Shown here piece after piece: positions 31,929-40,846 of a stretch of 64,000 nt of DNA. The first letter of the stretch is position 1; each line of letters begins with the position of its first letter. The stretch is from Paenibacillus silvisoli. GTDB lineage: Bacteria; Bacillota; Bacilli; Paenibacillales; Paenibacillaceae. The DNA is taken from contig NZ_CP133017.1 in assembly GCF_030866765.1 (NCBI RefSeq), positions 1,207,001-1,271,000 on the forward strand, read 5' to 3'. Under the pieces are notes generated by a model. That model searched no databases, was not told where the DNA came from, and worked only from the letters and a program-made list of their open reading frames with translations. Made by a program: the position numbers and the translations under genes.

Positions 31929-34787
31929 ATGAATATGGACATGAAAACGGAAGCCGCCCTGCAGCTCTCCTCTTCCCAGCTTCGAATCGGCGGCCAGGCC
32001 GAAATCATTCTCTGCGCCTCACTCTTCTACTTCCGCAATCCGCGGGCTCATTGGCGCGAACGGCTGGAGCAGGTGAAGGCGTCGGGCTACAACGCAATCG
32101 ACGTTTACTTCCCTTGGAACTACCACGAGCTGGAGGAAGGCAGCTGGCAGTTTAGCGGCGAGCGGGATGCGGAAGCCTTTCTGCAGCTGGCCGCTGAAGT
32201 CGGGCTGTGGGTCGTCGCAAGACCAGGGCCGTACATATGCTCCGAATGGGACGGGGGAGCGCTTCCCGCCTACTTGTTCGCCAAGCCGGACATCGTCATC
32301 CGCAGCACCGATCCGGTGTACTTAAAGGCAGTGGAAAGCTGGTTCGACCGTATCCTTCCGATCCTTGCCAAGTACGAGCAAGGACGAGGCGGCTCCGTCA
32401 TCTGCGTGCAGCTCGAGAACGAGCTCGATTTCTACGACTGCCCCGATCCGAAAGGGTACATCACCGCATTAAGAGACATGGCTGTGCAGCGCGGCATTCA
32501 AGTACCGCTCATCGCCTGCGCCGGGCAAGGCGGACTATACGAGGCTTCGGGCCTTGTGGAAGGCGTCGTCCCGACCTGCAATTTCTATCCGAACGATAAA
32601 GACCCCGAGTTCGAACATAAAGTGACTGCTTACGAACAACGTCTTTCCGCATCAAACCTGCCGCTTCTCGTGACCGAAACAAACCGGTCCCACTTCCTGC
32701 TTCGCCGTTTGCTCTCCTGCGGCGCGAAGCTGCTCGGTCCTTACCTTCAAGTTTCAGGCACCAACTTCGGCTTTACCAACGGCACGAACAACTGGGGCGA
32801 CCCGCTGGCCTTCATGACATCGGATTATGATTTTTACGGCATGGTTTCGCCTGAAGGGCATATTCGCAAGGAAGCAAACGAAGGACAACTGCTTCGCCGC
32901 CTCATTACCGCCTATGGCGAATCAATCGCGTTAGCGGAGTCTGCGCCGGCTTCTGACATTGCGACGCTGAACACTGCAGCGACGGGCACGATCGTACAGC
33001 AACAGCTTCGCCTCAAGCATGGCGGGCATCTCCTGTTCGTGGCGGGTGTAGGCGAACGCGAAGAGGCCGTACAGCTGAAGCTTCATCAGGCAGGCGGCGG
33101 CGAAGCGGTGATTCCGCAAGCATCGACGCTGTACAGCGTTCCGGCAACATGCGCGATCCTGCCGATTGAGGTTCCGCTTGCCGCATGGGGCGTGAACGGT
33201 ACGCTAAGCTACGCCACTGCCGAGCTCACGGATGTTCATTGCGAAACGGGAGGCCGAACCGTCATCGTGTTCCACACACGGCATGAAGGCGAAATCGCGC
33301 TTCGGCTGGAAGAGCCGGCCATGCTGCTCGCGGAAGCGGGCATGACGGTGAAGGCAGCGGAAGCGGGCATAGACTCCGAATCCGGTTCCGGTGAATATCT
33401 CTTCACCTTCGCCCCGCAGCAGGGAACGATCGCATCCTGCACGGTCGAGCTGGCAAACGGTCATGTGCTCGAGCTCGTCGGACTGGCAAGCGCGGATGCG
33501 CTGCTGATGAACGCCATCGGCGAGGGCAGCGGCGTTACGATCGGCAGCGAAATCGTCTACGACGCGGAGCCGCGCGATGTGGCTGTAAACTGGAGCTTGA
33601 GCGAAGCGCAGACGGCGGCGCCGATTGCTGCCGAAGCGGCAGCTCCGCTGGCGGCGCCGGATTTTCTCGAACGGAACGGCATTTACCGGGGTTACGCCTG
33701 GTATGAAGCGGAAAGCGCGGTGCCTGCCGATCAAGCCGTGCGCGGCTATCTGATTGAGAAGGCAAGCGACGTCATTTCGCTCTATGCGGACGGCGAGTAT
33801 CTGGGCACGCATACGCCGGGCGGCGCGAGCCGGTTCATCCCGAGCGATAAAGCCGGCAGCAAGCTGACGGTGCGGGCTGAAATTTGGGGCCATACCAATT
33901 TCGATGATGCGCGGCTTCCGGGCTTGCGGCTGAATTCGTTGAAAGGGTTGACGGGGCTTACGGCCGTTACCGGCGCGAAGAAGCTGACGAATTGGCGAGT
34001 GCTGCGGGTAGGGACGCGAGACATTCAGCCCGAGCTGACGGCTGTCGATTGCGACGACTCGAACTGGGCGATCGTCAACTTCGGGAACTGGCTGTCGCCG
34101 GATCATCCGTCCGCGGAATACTTCCGCAACTCGTTTACGGCAGGCAGCGATGCCGACACGTGGACGCTTCATTTCAAAGGCACGAAGTCGCTTGCGCAAG
34201 TGTTCGTGAATGGCGTTTCCGTCGGAAGCGTCGATCCATTCGACCCGTATATCAACATCTCGGAGCATGTGCAGCCGGGAGAAAGGGTTCAAGTGACGGT
34301 GTTCCTGGAACGCGTGCTGGGGCTTGGCGCAGGCGAGGTCATCGTTTACGAGGGCAGTGCCGCCTGCGGCTGGCGATTGTCCGCCAGCGAAGAAGCCGGC
34401 TTGCTCGCCAATGCGGAGGCTTCCCGCCAAACGGCATCGCCTTCGGCGATCCCGGTCACGCTGGAAGCGGGTCAGGTCGCTTGGCTGTACGGCAAACTGC
34501 CGGAGGCTGCCAGCGCGAACGGCTGGCGCGTCAACGTGAAAGGCAGCCACATGAAGCTGACGGTCTTCTTCGGCGGTACCATCGTCGGACGGCTATGGAC
34601 CGAAGGCGGCAAGTCGAGACCGGTATTTAGCGGCGGCAGCCAAGATTCGTTCTTCCTGCCGGGTCCGTGGTTCGATCAAGCAGGCGAGAATGAACTCGTC
34701 ATTTTGCTGGAGGCGGTTGAGCACGGCGCCTCTGCCGAGCTGTCGAGCGTAACCTTCGTACCGACAGGCATCCGGCAGCAGCCATAA
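31929..34787 (+). CDS. Beta-galactosidase, glycoside hydrolase family 35
   Basis: A 952-residue GH35 enzyme. The TIM barrel occupies about residues 15-330, with SLFYFRNPRAHWRERL, VVARPGPYICSEWDGGALPA, the acid/base E165 in CVQLENELDFY and nucleophile candidate E250 in LLVTETNRS. Long beta-rich domains follow, including a jelly-roll-like part near the C-terminus. No signal peptide, so it acts inside the cell on imported galactosides. The ATG 31929 follows AAGGAGGA eight bases upstream; an earlier frame from 31809 crosses an operator and was rejected. First gene of the operon. Confidence 0.88.
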   Translation: MNMDMKTEAALQLSSSQLRIGGQAEIILCASLFYFRNPRAHWRERLEQVKASGYNAIDVYFPWNYHELEEGSWQFSGERDAEAFLQLAAEVGLWVVARPGPYICSEWDGGALPAYLFAKPDIVIRSTDPVYLKAVESWFDRILPILAKYEQGRGGSVICVQLENELDFYDCPDPKGYITALRDMAVQRGIQVPLIACAGQGGLYEASGLVEGVVPTCNFYPNDKDPEFEHKVTAYEQRLSASNLPLLVTETNRSHFLLRRLLSCGAKLLGPYLQVSGTNFGFTNGTNNWGDPLAFMTSDYDFYGMVSPEGHIRKEANEGQLLRRLITAYGESIALAESAPASDIATLNTAATGTIVQQQLRLKHGGHLLFVAGVGEREEAVQLKLHQAGGGEAVIPQASTLYSVPATCAILPIEVPLAAWGVNGTLSYATAELTDVHCETGGRTVIVFHTRHEGEIALRLEEPAMLLAEAGMTVKAAEAGIDSESGSGEYLFTFAPQQGTIASCTVELANGHVLELVGLASADALLMNAIGEGSGVTIGSEIVYDAEPRDVAVNWSLSEAQTAAPIAAEAAAPLAAPDFLERNGIYRGYAWYEAESAVPADQAVRGYLIEKASDVISLYADGEYLGTHTPGGASRFIPSDKAGSKLTVRAEIWGHTNFDDARLPGLRLNSLKGLTGLTAVTGAKKLTNWRVLRVGTRDIQPELTAVDCDDSNWAIVNFGNWLSPDHPSAEYFRNSFTAGSDADTWTLHFKGTKSLAQVFVNGVSVGSVDPFDPYINISEHVQPGERVQVTVFLERVLGLGAGEVIVYEGSAACGWRLSASEEAGLLANAEASRQTASPSAIPVTLEAGQVAWLYGKLPEAASANGWRVNVKGSHMKLTVFFGGTIVGRLWTEGGKSRPVFSGGSQDSFFLPGPWFDQAGENELVILLEAVEHGASAELSSVTFVPTGIRQQP

Positions 34788-34814
34788 ACGCACGCGTGAA
34801 AGGAGAGGGTAAGC

Positions 34815-35786
34815 ATGAAAACGATCGCACAGCCCGCGCAAGCGGTGGAATCGCAGTCTGCCAAGGTGACTGGCTCGCGCACCCGGAAGCTGTGGAACAA
34901 CCGTACGCTGCTGCTCATGTGCGCGCCGGCAATCTTGTTTTTCGCCATATTCGCCTACTTGCCGATGCCGGGCTTGTACCTGGCCTTCATTAGATACAAC
35001 TATACGGACGGCATTTTCAAGAGCGCGTTCATCGGTTTGGATAACTTCCGGTTTCTCGTCATGACCGGCGACCTGTGGCGGCTGACCGCCAATACGATCC
35101 TGTACAATCTGGCGTTCATCATTCTCGGCAACTTCCTGCAAATCTTCATTGCCATTCTATTGAACGAGCTGCGCAAGAAATGGTTCAAAAAAGTATCGCA
35201 AACGATTATGTTCCTGCCGTTCTTCATCTCGTTCGTCATCATCGGCCTGATCGCCTACAACATTCTGAGCTACGATTACGGCATGCTGAACAGCTTGCTG
35301 AAATCGGTCGGCGCGGATCCGGTGAAGACCTACTCCAATCCGCATGTATGGCCGTTCATCATTATCATTACGTACTTGTGGCAGTCGACCGGCTACGGCT
35401 CCATCGTTTATTTTGCCGCCATCATGGGTCTCGACTCCGAGGTCGTTGAAGCGGCGGAGATCGATGGCGCCAACGCGCTCCAGCGGATTCGCTACATCGT
35501 CCTTCCTTGGCTGAAGCCGACCTTTATCATTCTGCTGCTGTTCTCGCTCGGCGGCGTGCTTCGCGGCAACTTCGGCTTGTTCTACAACTTGGTCGGCGCG
35601 AACAACACCTCGCTCTATGCGACGACGGACATCATTGAAACGTACGTGTTCCGGTCCTTGATGAACAACTTCAACTTCTCGATGGGCAGCGCGGTCAGTC
35701 TGTATCAATCGGTGTTCGGATTCTTCGTCGTCATTACGGCGAACTGGCTTGTGAAAAAGGCTTCGCCCGACAATTCATTGTTCTAA
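34815..35786 (+). CDS. Sugar ABC transporter permease (LplB-like)
   Basis: A 323-residue CUT1 permease, six membrane helices, EAA loop EAAEIDGANALQRIRYIVLP. AAAGGAGAGGGTAAGC precedes the ATG. Belongs to the second ATPase-less sugar importer of the window, between the GH35 gene and the other permease. Confidence 0.9.
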   Translation: MKTIAQPAQAVESQSAKVTGSRTRKLWNNRTLLLMCAPAILFFAIFAYLPMPGLYLAFIRYNYTDGIFKSAFIGLDNFRFLVMTGDLWRLTANTILYNLAFIILGNFLQIFIAILLNELRKKWFKKVSQTIMFLPFFISFVIIGLIAYNILSYDYGMLNSLLKSVGADPVKTYSNPHVWPFIIIITYLWQSTGYGSIVYFAAIMGLDSEVVEAAEIDGANALQRIRYIVLPWLKPTFIILLLFSLGGVLRGNFGLFYNLVGANNTSLYATTDIIETYVFRSLMNNFNFSMGSAVSLYQSVFGFFVVITANWLVKKASPDNSLF

Positions 35787-35798
35787 GGAGGGACCCCC

Positions 35799-36704
35799 AT
35801 GGAAGCTGTCCAAAAGCGCATTCGGACGGACGGAACGTCCTTGATGGTCCGAGGCTTCGGTTATACCTTTATCGGCTTGTTCGCGATCTGCTGTCTGGTA
35901 CCGTTTCTCGTCGTACTGGGCACGTCGTTTACGAATGAAGCCTCCATCGCGAAGAACGGCTTCAATATTTGGCCAAGAGAGTTCACCACCTTCGCGTACA
36001 AAATCGTGTTCGAAAATCCGGATCTCATTATCGGTTCCTACTTTGTGACGATTGGTCTTACGATCGTGGGCACCGTCGTCGGCTTGTTCCTGGTCGCGAT
36101 GACCGGCTACGCCCTGCAGCGGCCGGACTTCGAGCAGCGCAACTCGATCTCGTTCTTCATTTACTTCACGACGCTGTTCTCCGGCGGACTGGTGCCGTTC
36201 TACCTGCTGATCAAGCAGTACTTGCACCTGGGCGACAACTATCTGGCCGTCCTGCTGCCGGGACTTATGAGTCCTTTCCTGATCATCATGATGAAAAGCT
36301 TCACGAAGTCGATTCCCCACGCCATTACGGAATCGGCGAAGATCGACGGCGCAGGCGATTTCACGATCTTCATGCGGCTTATTCTGCCGATGACGACGCC
36401 GGCGCTCGCGACGATCGGCCTGTTCATCGCACTCGGCTACTGGAACGAATGGTATAACGCGATGCTGTTCCTGTCGCCGGATATGAAATACCGGCCGCTG
36501 CAGCTGTTCCTCTACAACGTTATTACGAGCGCGGATTTTATCCGAAACTCGTCGGCAGCCTCCAACGTGCCGCTGAGGGATATGCCGCTGGAGTCGATGA
36601 AGATGGCGACCGCGGTCGTGGCTACGGGACCGGTCATTCTGTTTTATCCGTTCGTGCAGCGTTATTTTATCCAAGGGATTACGGTGGGTGCGGTTAAAGG
36701 GTAA
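35799..36704 (+). CDS. Sugar ABC transporter permease (YtcP/LplC-like)
   Basis: A 301-residue CUT1 permease, partner of the preceding gene. EAA loop ESAKIDGAGDFTIFMRLILP, C-terminus YPFVQRYFIQGITVGAVKG. The ATG lies 12 bases after the preceding stop with AAGGAGGGA upstream. The binding-protein gene follows after 121 bases that carry a cre site, allowing separate control. Confidence 0.9.
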   Translation: MEAVQKRIRTDGTSLMVRGFGYTFIGLFAICCLVPFLVVLGTSFTNEASIAKNGFNIWPREFTTFAYKIVFENPDLIIGSYFVTIGLTIVGTVVGLFLVAMTGYALQRPDFEQRNSISFFIYFTTLFSGGLVPFYLLIKQYLHLGDNYLAVLLPGLMSPFLIIMMKSFTKSIPHAITESAKIDGAGDFTIFMRLILPMTTPALATIGLFIALGYWNEWYNAMLFLSPDMKYRPLQLFLYNVITSADFIRNSSAASNVPLRDMPLESMKMATAVVATGPVILFYPFVQRYFIQGITVGAVKG

Positions 36705-36745
36705 CGGGTATGCGAGGCGCCGAAAGGCCCTCATGCCATAGCCGC

Positions 36746-36760
36746 TTGAAAGCGTTTGCT
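36746..36760 (+). promoter_or_regulatory. CcpA cre site upstream of the binding-protein gene
   Basis: TTGAAAGCGTTTGCT fits all defined positions of the cre consensus WTGNAANCGNWNNCW. It sits 66 bases before the binding-protein start, so glucose repression of importer synthesis is likely. Confidence 0.65.
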
Positions 36761-36825
36761 TGCTTTGGCGCCGGTAAAGCTGGCGGAAGTCAGGGTTTGA
36801 ACAACAAATAGGGAGGCTACAAAGA

Positions 36826-38454
36826 ATGGGAAACCTGAAGCGTGTATCAGCCATCGTACTTATGCTTGTCCTGGTTTTCAGCTTGGCAGCATGCGGCAGC
36901 AACAACAACAATAAGAACGCTGCCAATGCCGACACGAGCTCCGACACTTCCGGCAACACATCTTCGAATTCGGATACGTCGGGCAATACGAACGCGGCTT
37001 CCGACAGCAGTGTAGACACGAGCGAGTTCGAAACGATCTCGTACGTCGTACTCGGCGACAAGCCGAAGAACGGCCAGCTTGAGAAGGTTATGGAAAAGGT
37101 TAACGCGATCATGAAAGAAAAAATCAACGCGGAGCTGGAGTTCAAATGGGTAGAGTGGGCAGACTGGCAAACGAAGTACAACCTGCTGCTCGCGTCCGGC
37201 GAACCGCTCGACTTGATTACGATCGGTACGGACTGGCTCGACACGTGGGGCAACGCGCAGCGCGGCGCTTTCCTTCCATTGAACGATTTGCTGGAAAAGT
37301 ACGCGCCGCAAACGTGGTCCGAAATTCCGCAAGAGGACTGGGAGCAAAGCAAGCTGAAGGATGACATCATCCTGATTCCGGAAAACCACTACACGCAATG
37401 GGTTAACCACGGTATCTACTACCGCGGCGACTGGGCGAAGGAGTTCGGCATCACGGAGCCGATCAAAGACTTCGACACGCTCGGCAAATACTTCCAAGGC
37501 GTTAAAGATAAGAAGCCGGATGCCGTTCCTTATGACGTCAACGGCGGAACGAGCACGTTCTATAACGGTTTTGCCACTACTTACACGGACAACATCGAGC
37601 TTCCGATTTCCACAGGCTACGCGAACGTGTTCTACGCGAAATCGTATGACGAGCGCTATACGGTCGACAGCCCGATCTTCAACGATGACTTCATTTCGTT
37701 CGCCGGCTTGATGAAGGACTGGGCGGACAAAGGCTACTGGCGCGAAGACGTGCTGAACTACAAAGGCGATACGCGCGCAGCTCTGAAAGCCGGCCTGTCC
37801 GGCGCGGATTCCCACCACACGCAAACGTATAAAGGCCTTCGCGTTGAAATGGATAAGCAGCAACCGGGCTCCGAGCTGCAAATGTTCTCGTATTCCGATA
37901 CGCGCGGCAACCTGATCTCCATGCCGATTACGCATGGCGGTACTTCGATCGGCGCGCACAGCAAACATCCGGAACGCGCTCTGATGGCGTATGAGCTGAT
38001 CCGTCAAGACGAAGAAATCTACCACCTGATCAACTACGGTCTCGAAGGCGTACAGTATGAAGTCAAAGACGGCAAACGTTTCCGTCCGGCTGGCTACGAC
38101 GAAGCGCGCGACGGCTTCTACACTGACTTCTGGGGCGGCCGCGTAGACAAATTCGAAATTCCGTCCGATACGGACTGGAGCGGTATCGGCGATGTATATG
38201 CGAAGTACGACCAAATCAAGAAGCCATTCCCTTACGGCAAATTCGTATTCGACAAAACGACGGTGGACCCGGAAATGACGGCGATTTCGCAAGTTATCGG
38301 CGAGCAGCTGCCGGCGATTCTGTTCGGTAAAGCCGGCGATCCTGCCGCAGCGGTCAATGCGCTTCGCGACAAGCTGAAAGCAGCCGGCTACGACAAAGTC
38401 AAAGACGAGATCCAAAAGCAGCTTGACGCTTATAAGACATTGGTAGAAGGCTAA
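36826..38454 (+). CDS. Sugar ABC transporter substrate-binding lipoprotein (CUT1)
   Basis: A 542-residue binding protein. Signal peptide and lipobox SLAAC give a lipidated C23, then an N/D/S/T-rich linker to about residue 60, then the solute-binding fold (VVLGDKPKNGQLEKVMEKVN at its start). GGGAGGCTACAAAG precedes the ATG. Together with the two permeases upstream it forms an importer without its own ATPase. GH35 and LacI neighbours point to a beta-galactoside or galactose-containing oligosaccharide as ligand. A strong terminator follows. Confidence 0.9.
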   Translation: MGNLKRVSAIVLMLVLVFSLAACGSNNNNKNAANADTSSDTSGNTSSNSDTSGNTNAASDSSVDTSEFETISYVVLGDKPKNGQLEKVMEKVNAIMKEKINAELEFKWVEWADWQTKYNLLLASGEPLDLITIGTDWLDTWGNAQRGAFLPLNDLLEKYAPQTWSEIPQEDWEQSKLKDDIILIPENHYTQWVNHGIYYRGDWAKEFGITEPIKDFDTLGKYFQGVKDKKPDAVPYDVNGGTSTFYNGFATTYTDNIELPISTGYANVFYAKSYDERYTVDSPIFNDDFISFAGLMKDWADKGYWREDVLNYKGDTRAALKAGLSGADSHHTQTYKGLRVEMDKQQPGSELQMFSYSDTRGNLISMPITHGGTSIGAHSKHPERALMAYELIRQDEEIYHLINYGLEGVQYEVKDGKRFRPAGYDEARDGFYTDFWGGRVDKFEIPSDTDWSGIGDVYAKYDQIKKPFPYGKFVFDKTTVDPEMTAISQVIGEQLPAILFGKAGDPAAAVNALRDKLKAAGYDKVKDEIQKQLDAYKTLVEG

Positions 38455-38467
38455 ACCGGCAACGGGA

Positions 38468-38507
38468 ATCAGCCAGGCAGAGGGAACTCTGCTTGGCTGA
38501 TTTTTTT
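38468..38507 (+). terminator. Strong rho-independent terminator
   Basis: ATCAGCCA(g)GCAGAG, GGAA loop, CTCTGC(t)TGGCTGAT, then seven Ts. Confidence 0.95.
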
Positions 38508-38526
38508 GTTTTCGGTTCTAACGAAC

Positions 38527-38693
38527 CCAATAGCGCTTATGTGCGCGAAAACACCGGATTTGATCGGCTAACGAACCTCAGCAACCTTATTTGCTCCGAA
38601 ATGGGCTCAAAATGCTCCAAACTCGCCGAATAGCGTCGCTGGAGTTCGTTAGCGCTGCGGAACGGCAGATTTCCGCCAGATAAGCGCTATTGG
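38527..38693. repeat. Nested long palindrome
   Basis: Outer arms CCAATAGCGCTTAT (38527-38540) and ATAAGCGCTATTGG (38680-38693) are perfect complements. Inner arms GCTAACGAACCTCAGC (from 38568) and GCTGGAGTTCGTTAGC (to 38653) pair with one shift. The 750-base gap 38455-39206 holds this element, the hairpin cluster after it and no supported gene. Confidence 0.8.
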
Positions 38694-38763
38694 ATTCATT
38701 ACTACTAGCCGATGCCCTCGCAATCGCAGATATAATGTCGTCTCCCATTGCATCACCGATTAT

Positions 38764-39115
38764 GTATGAAAAATCATACAAAAGGAGCGCCGCAACCTTC
38801 GATTTCAACGATTATGAATGAAAAATCATACAAAAACGCAACGCGGCCTAGGAGTGAGTCCGTTTTTATACTAAATTTCATACAAAATGAGCATAACGGC
38901 CTGGATAGCCCCTTTCTTATACGAAAAATCGTACAAATTCGCTCCGGAGAGCCTTTAAGCATCGACCACCAACTACGAGTAACTAAATGTTGTACTAAAT
39001 CCAACATTGTCTCCCCAAAAAGAGCCCCATGCTGCGAAATGCTGCGTTACATACAACATTTCCCCTGCAGAAGCGGCAATTCCAGCCAAAATGATGTACC
39101 TTATACAACATTCGC
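38764..39115. repeat. Cluster of small hairpins with a roughly 52-base spacing
   Basis: GTATGA-AAAA-TCATAC (38764-38779), ATGA-AAAA-TCAT (38818-38829), a decayed copy near 38867 and TACGA-AAAA-TCGTA (38920-38933), each followed by (A)CAAA. Further on AATGTTG/CAACATT (38986-39008) and related ACAACATT pieces near 39053 and 39106. The T-A to C-G exchange in matched arm positions preserves pairing. An open frame crosses the cluster but has no ribosome site. Confidence 0.7.
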
Positions 39116-39206
39116 CGGCCGCTTCCCGCCGCATTATAATTATTTTTCCCCGGTGTGCTATATTTGTGCTACTTGTATCGTCTTAATGAGTGAAGGAGGC
39201 GAAATG

Positions 39207-39731
39207 ATGCCGAACCATGACATGCCGGCCCGGTTCCAAGCCTTGTTCCGGGAGCATTATCCGGTCGTACTTAAAAAAATTACTTCATTAATAGGGGACC
39301 GCGCGGCAGCGGAGGATTTGACCCAGGAGGTATTCCTGAGACTCTACCGCAACCCGCCGGAAGATCTTGACCGCGCAGGGGCATGGCTGCACCGCGTCTT
39401 AACGCGCATCGTGTACGATCATTACCGCAAGAGCGGCAGGCAGCAGGAGCTGACCGAGAAGCAAATGAATCAAGCGATGACCGATGAGCAGACTTACCCG
39501 TCGAATGAGACGGCGGTCATTCAAAGCTGGGAGCGCGATGTCGTCCGCAACGTGCTGAATAAATTGTCGGAGCGCGATCGGCAAGCGCTGCTGCTGAAAG
39601 AGAAGGGCTACAGCCATGCCGAGATCGCGGAGGCGCTTCAGGTGAATCCGAAGATTGTCGGAACGCTGCTGATGCGAGCCGCAAGCCGATTCAAGAAAAA
39701 TATGAATGCCGAGGAGGCCATGGAGCAATGA
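39207..39731 (+). CDS. ECF-type RNA polymerase sigma factor
   Basis: A 174-residue ECF sigma factor: region 2 (FREHYPVVLKKITSLIGDRA, EDLTQEVFLRLYRNP) and region 4 helix-turn-helix (LKEKGYSHAEIAEALQVNPK). The open frame extends upstream to 38748, but that part is composed of intergenic hairpins. AAGGAGG at 39193-39199 places the start at ATG 39207 (or 39204). TATATT near 39160 may be a -10. Its stop overlaps the next ATG (ATGA), so it is coupled to the putative anti-sigma factor. Likely targets are its own operon and the ABC genes. Confidence 0.88.
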   Translation: MPNHDMPARFQALFREHYPVVLKKITSLIGDRAAAEDLTQEVFLRLYRNPPEDLDRAGAWLHRVLTRIVYDHYRKSGRQQELTEKQMNQAMTDEQTYPSNETAVIQSWERDVVRNVLNKLSERDRQALLLKEKGYSHAEIAEALQVNPKIVGTLLMRAASRFKKNMNAEEAMEQ

Positions 39732-40846
39732 AAAACAAACCGATGCCAAATGATGAGCAGCAAGATCTTCATGTGAGCGAAGACGATATCGATCGGGCGC
39801 TGAGCCGATTGTTCGATGCGGTAAAAGAAGAACAAGTGCCAGCCGCTTGGCTTCAGCAGAAGCCAGCACAGCACGAGACAGGCATCGCGAAGCCAGCGCA
39901 GCACGTTCAAGCTGAGCCAAGCCCGCAGCCGCAGCTGCACACGCAGTCTTGGGAACAGCCCTCGACTCCGCAGCGCAAAGCGCCGCGCAGGCTGATGAAG
40001 CGCTGGATGACGGCTGCCACAGCGGCGGTCATTGCGGGCACGATGATGTTCTCGTCCTGGGGGCAGGATGTAATGGCCGCCGTCATGAACACGTTCCGCG
40101 TGCAGCATTTTGAGACGATCCAAATTAGCCGTTCCGACATCGAGTCCTTCCGCAACGCCCTGCAGCAAGGCGCATCGGGCACGCAGCAGCTCGACCTGAA
40201 CAAATACGGCGAAATCGAGCAGCAAGGCGGCGGTCAGGCTCGCTCCATCAAGTGGGAAGAAGCCAAGACGCTGGCGGCCAGCAGTCAATTGAAGCAGCTT
40301 ACCGGCGACGGGGAACTGACCATGAAATACATGCCGGACCAGCAGATCACCTTTAAGCTGCATCCGAAGGAAATCAACAAAATGATCGCCTTCCTCGGGG
40401 GCAAAACGGAGTTCCCGGCTTCCGTCGAAAACTCGCCGATCGTGCTTACGCTCCCGGGCACTTATATGACAAAGCTCGAGTCGGAGGACGGCAGATTGAC
40501 CAAGCAGCTTATTCAACTGCCTGCGCCATCGCTTGATGTGGCCGATGAAGTCGACGTAGAGGGCATCCGCCAGGCGGTGCTGGATCTGCCGATCATTCCG
40601 GAAGAGATGAGAACGAAGCTGGCCGGCATCGGCGATTGGCGCAATACGCTGCCGATTCCTTCGACATCGACGGAAAACGTCCGCACGACGAAAATCGACG
40701 GCAACGAAGCGATCGTGACTTCCTCCGGGTTCAGCCGTTCCGTGATCTGGCTGCAAAACGACTGGGTGTATCAGCTGAGCGGCTCCGCGCAAGCGTACCC
40801 GTCGGATGAAGCGATTATCGATGAAGCGAAAGGCCTTATGAAATGA
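39728..40846 (+). CDS. Putative membrane-bound anti-sigma factor
   Basis: A 372-residue single-pass protein. The cytoplasmic N-terminus (about 1-95) is acidic then P/Q/H-rich. One membrane segment lies near residues 96-118 (WMTAATAAVIAGTMMFSSWG) and an extracytoplasmic domain of about 250 residues follows, with two strand-rich parts. It overlaps the ECF sigma gene by four bases, the usual position of the cognate anti-sigma factor, and itself overlaps the next ABC gene by four bases. No classical zinc anti-sigma motif is seen at the N-terminus, so the role is inferred from position and topology. Confidence 0.6.
   Translation: MKNKPMPNDEQQDLHVSEDDIDRALSRLFDAVKEEQVPAAWLQQKPAQHETGIAKPAQHVQAEPSPQPQLHTQSWEQPSTPQRKAPRRLMKRWMTAATAAVIAGTMMFSSWGQDVMAAVMNTFRVQHFETIQISRSDIESFRNALQQGASGTQQLDLNKYGEIEQQGGGQARSIKWEEAKTLAASSQLKQLTGDGELTMKYMPDQQITFKLHPKEINKMIAFLGGKTEFPASVENSPIVLTLPGTYMTKLESEDGRLTKQLIQLPAPSLDVADEVDVEGIRQAVLDLPIIPEEMRTKLAGIGDWRNTLPIPSTSTENVRTTKIDGNEAIVTSSGFSRSVIWLQNDWVYQLSGSAQAYPSDEAIIDEAKGLMK

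Noticed and set aside
33204-34550. 448-codon antisense open frame within the GH35 gene
   Set aside because: Arginine/alanine-rich shadow of a GC-rich coding strand, no ribosome site and no family features.
35775-37370. 531-codon antisense open frame across a permease and binding-protein gene
   Set aside because: It spans two genuine genes and their intergenic gap, with no motifs.
38748-39206. N-terminal extension of the ECF sigma factor
   Set aside because: The extra 153 codons are intergenic hairpin DNA with unlike composition; a strong ribosome site lies directly before 39207.
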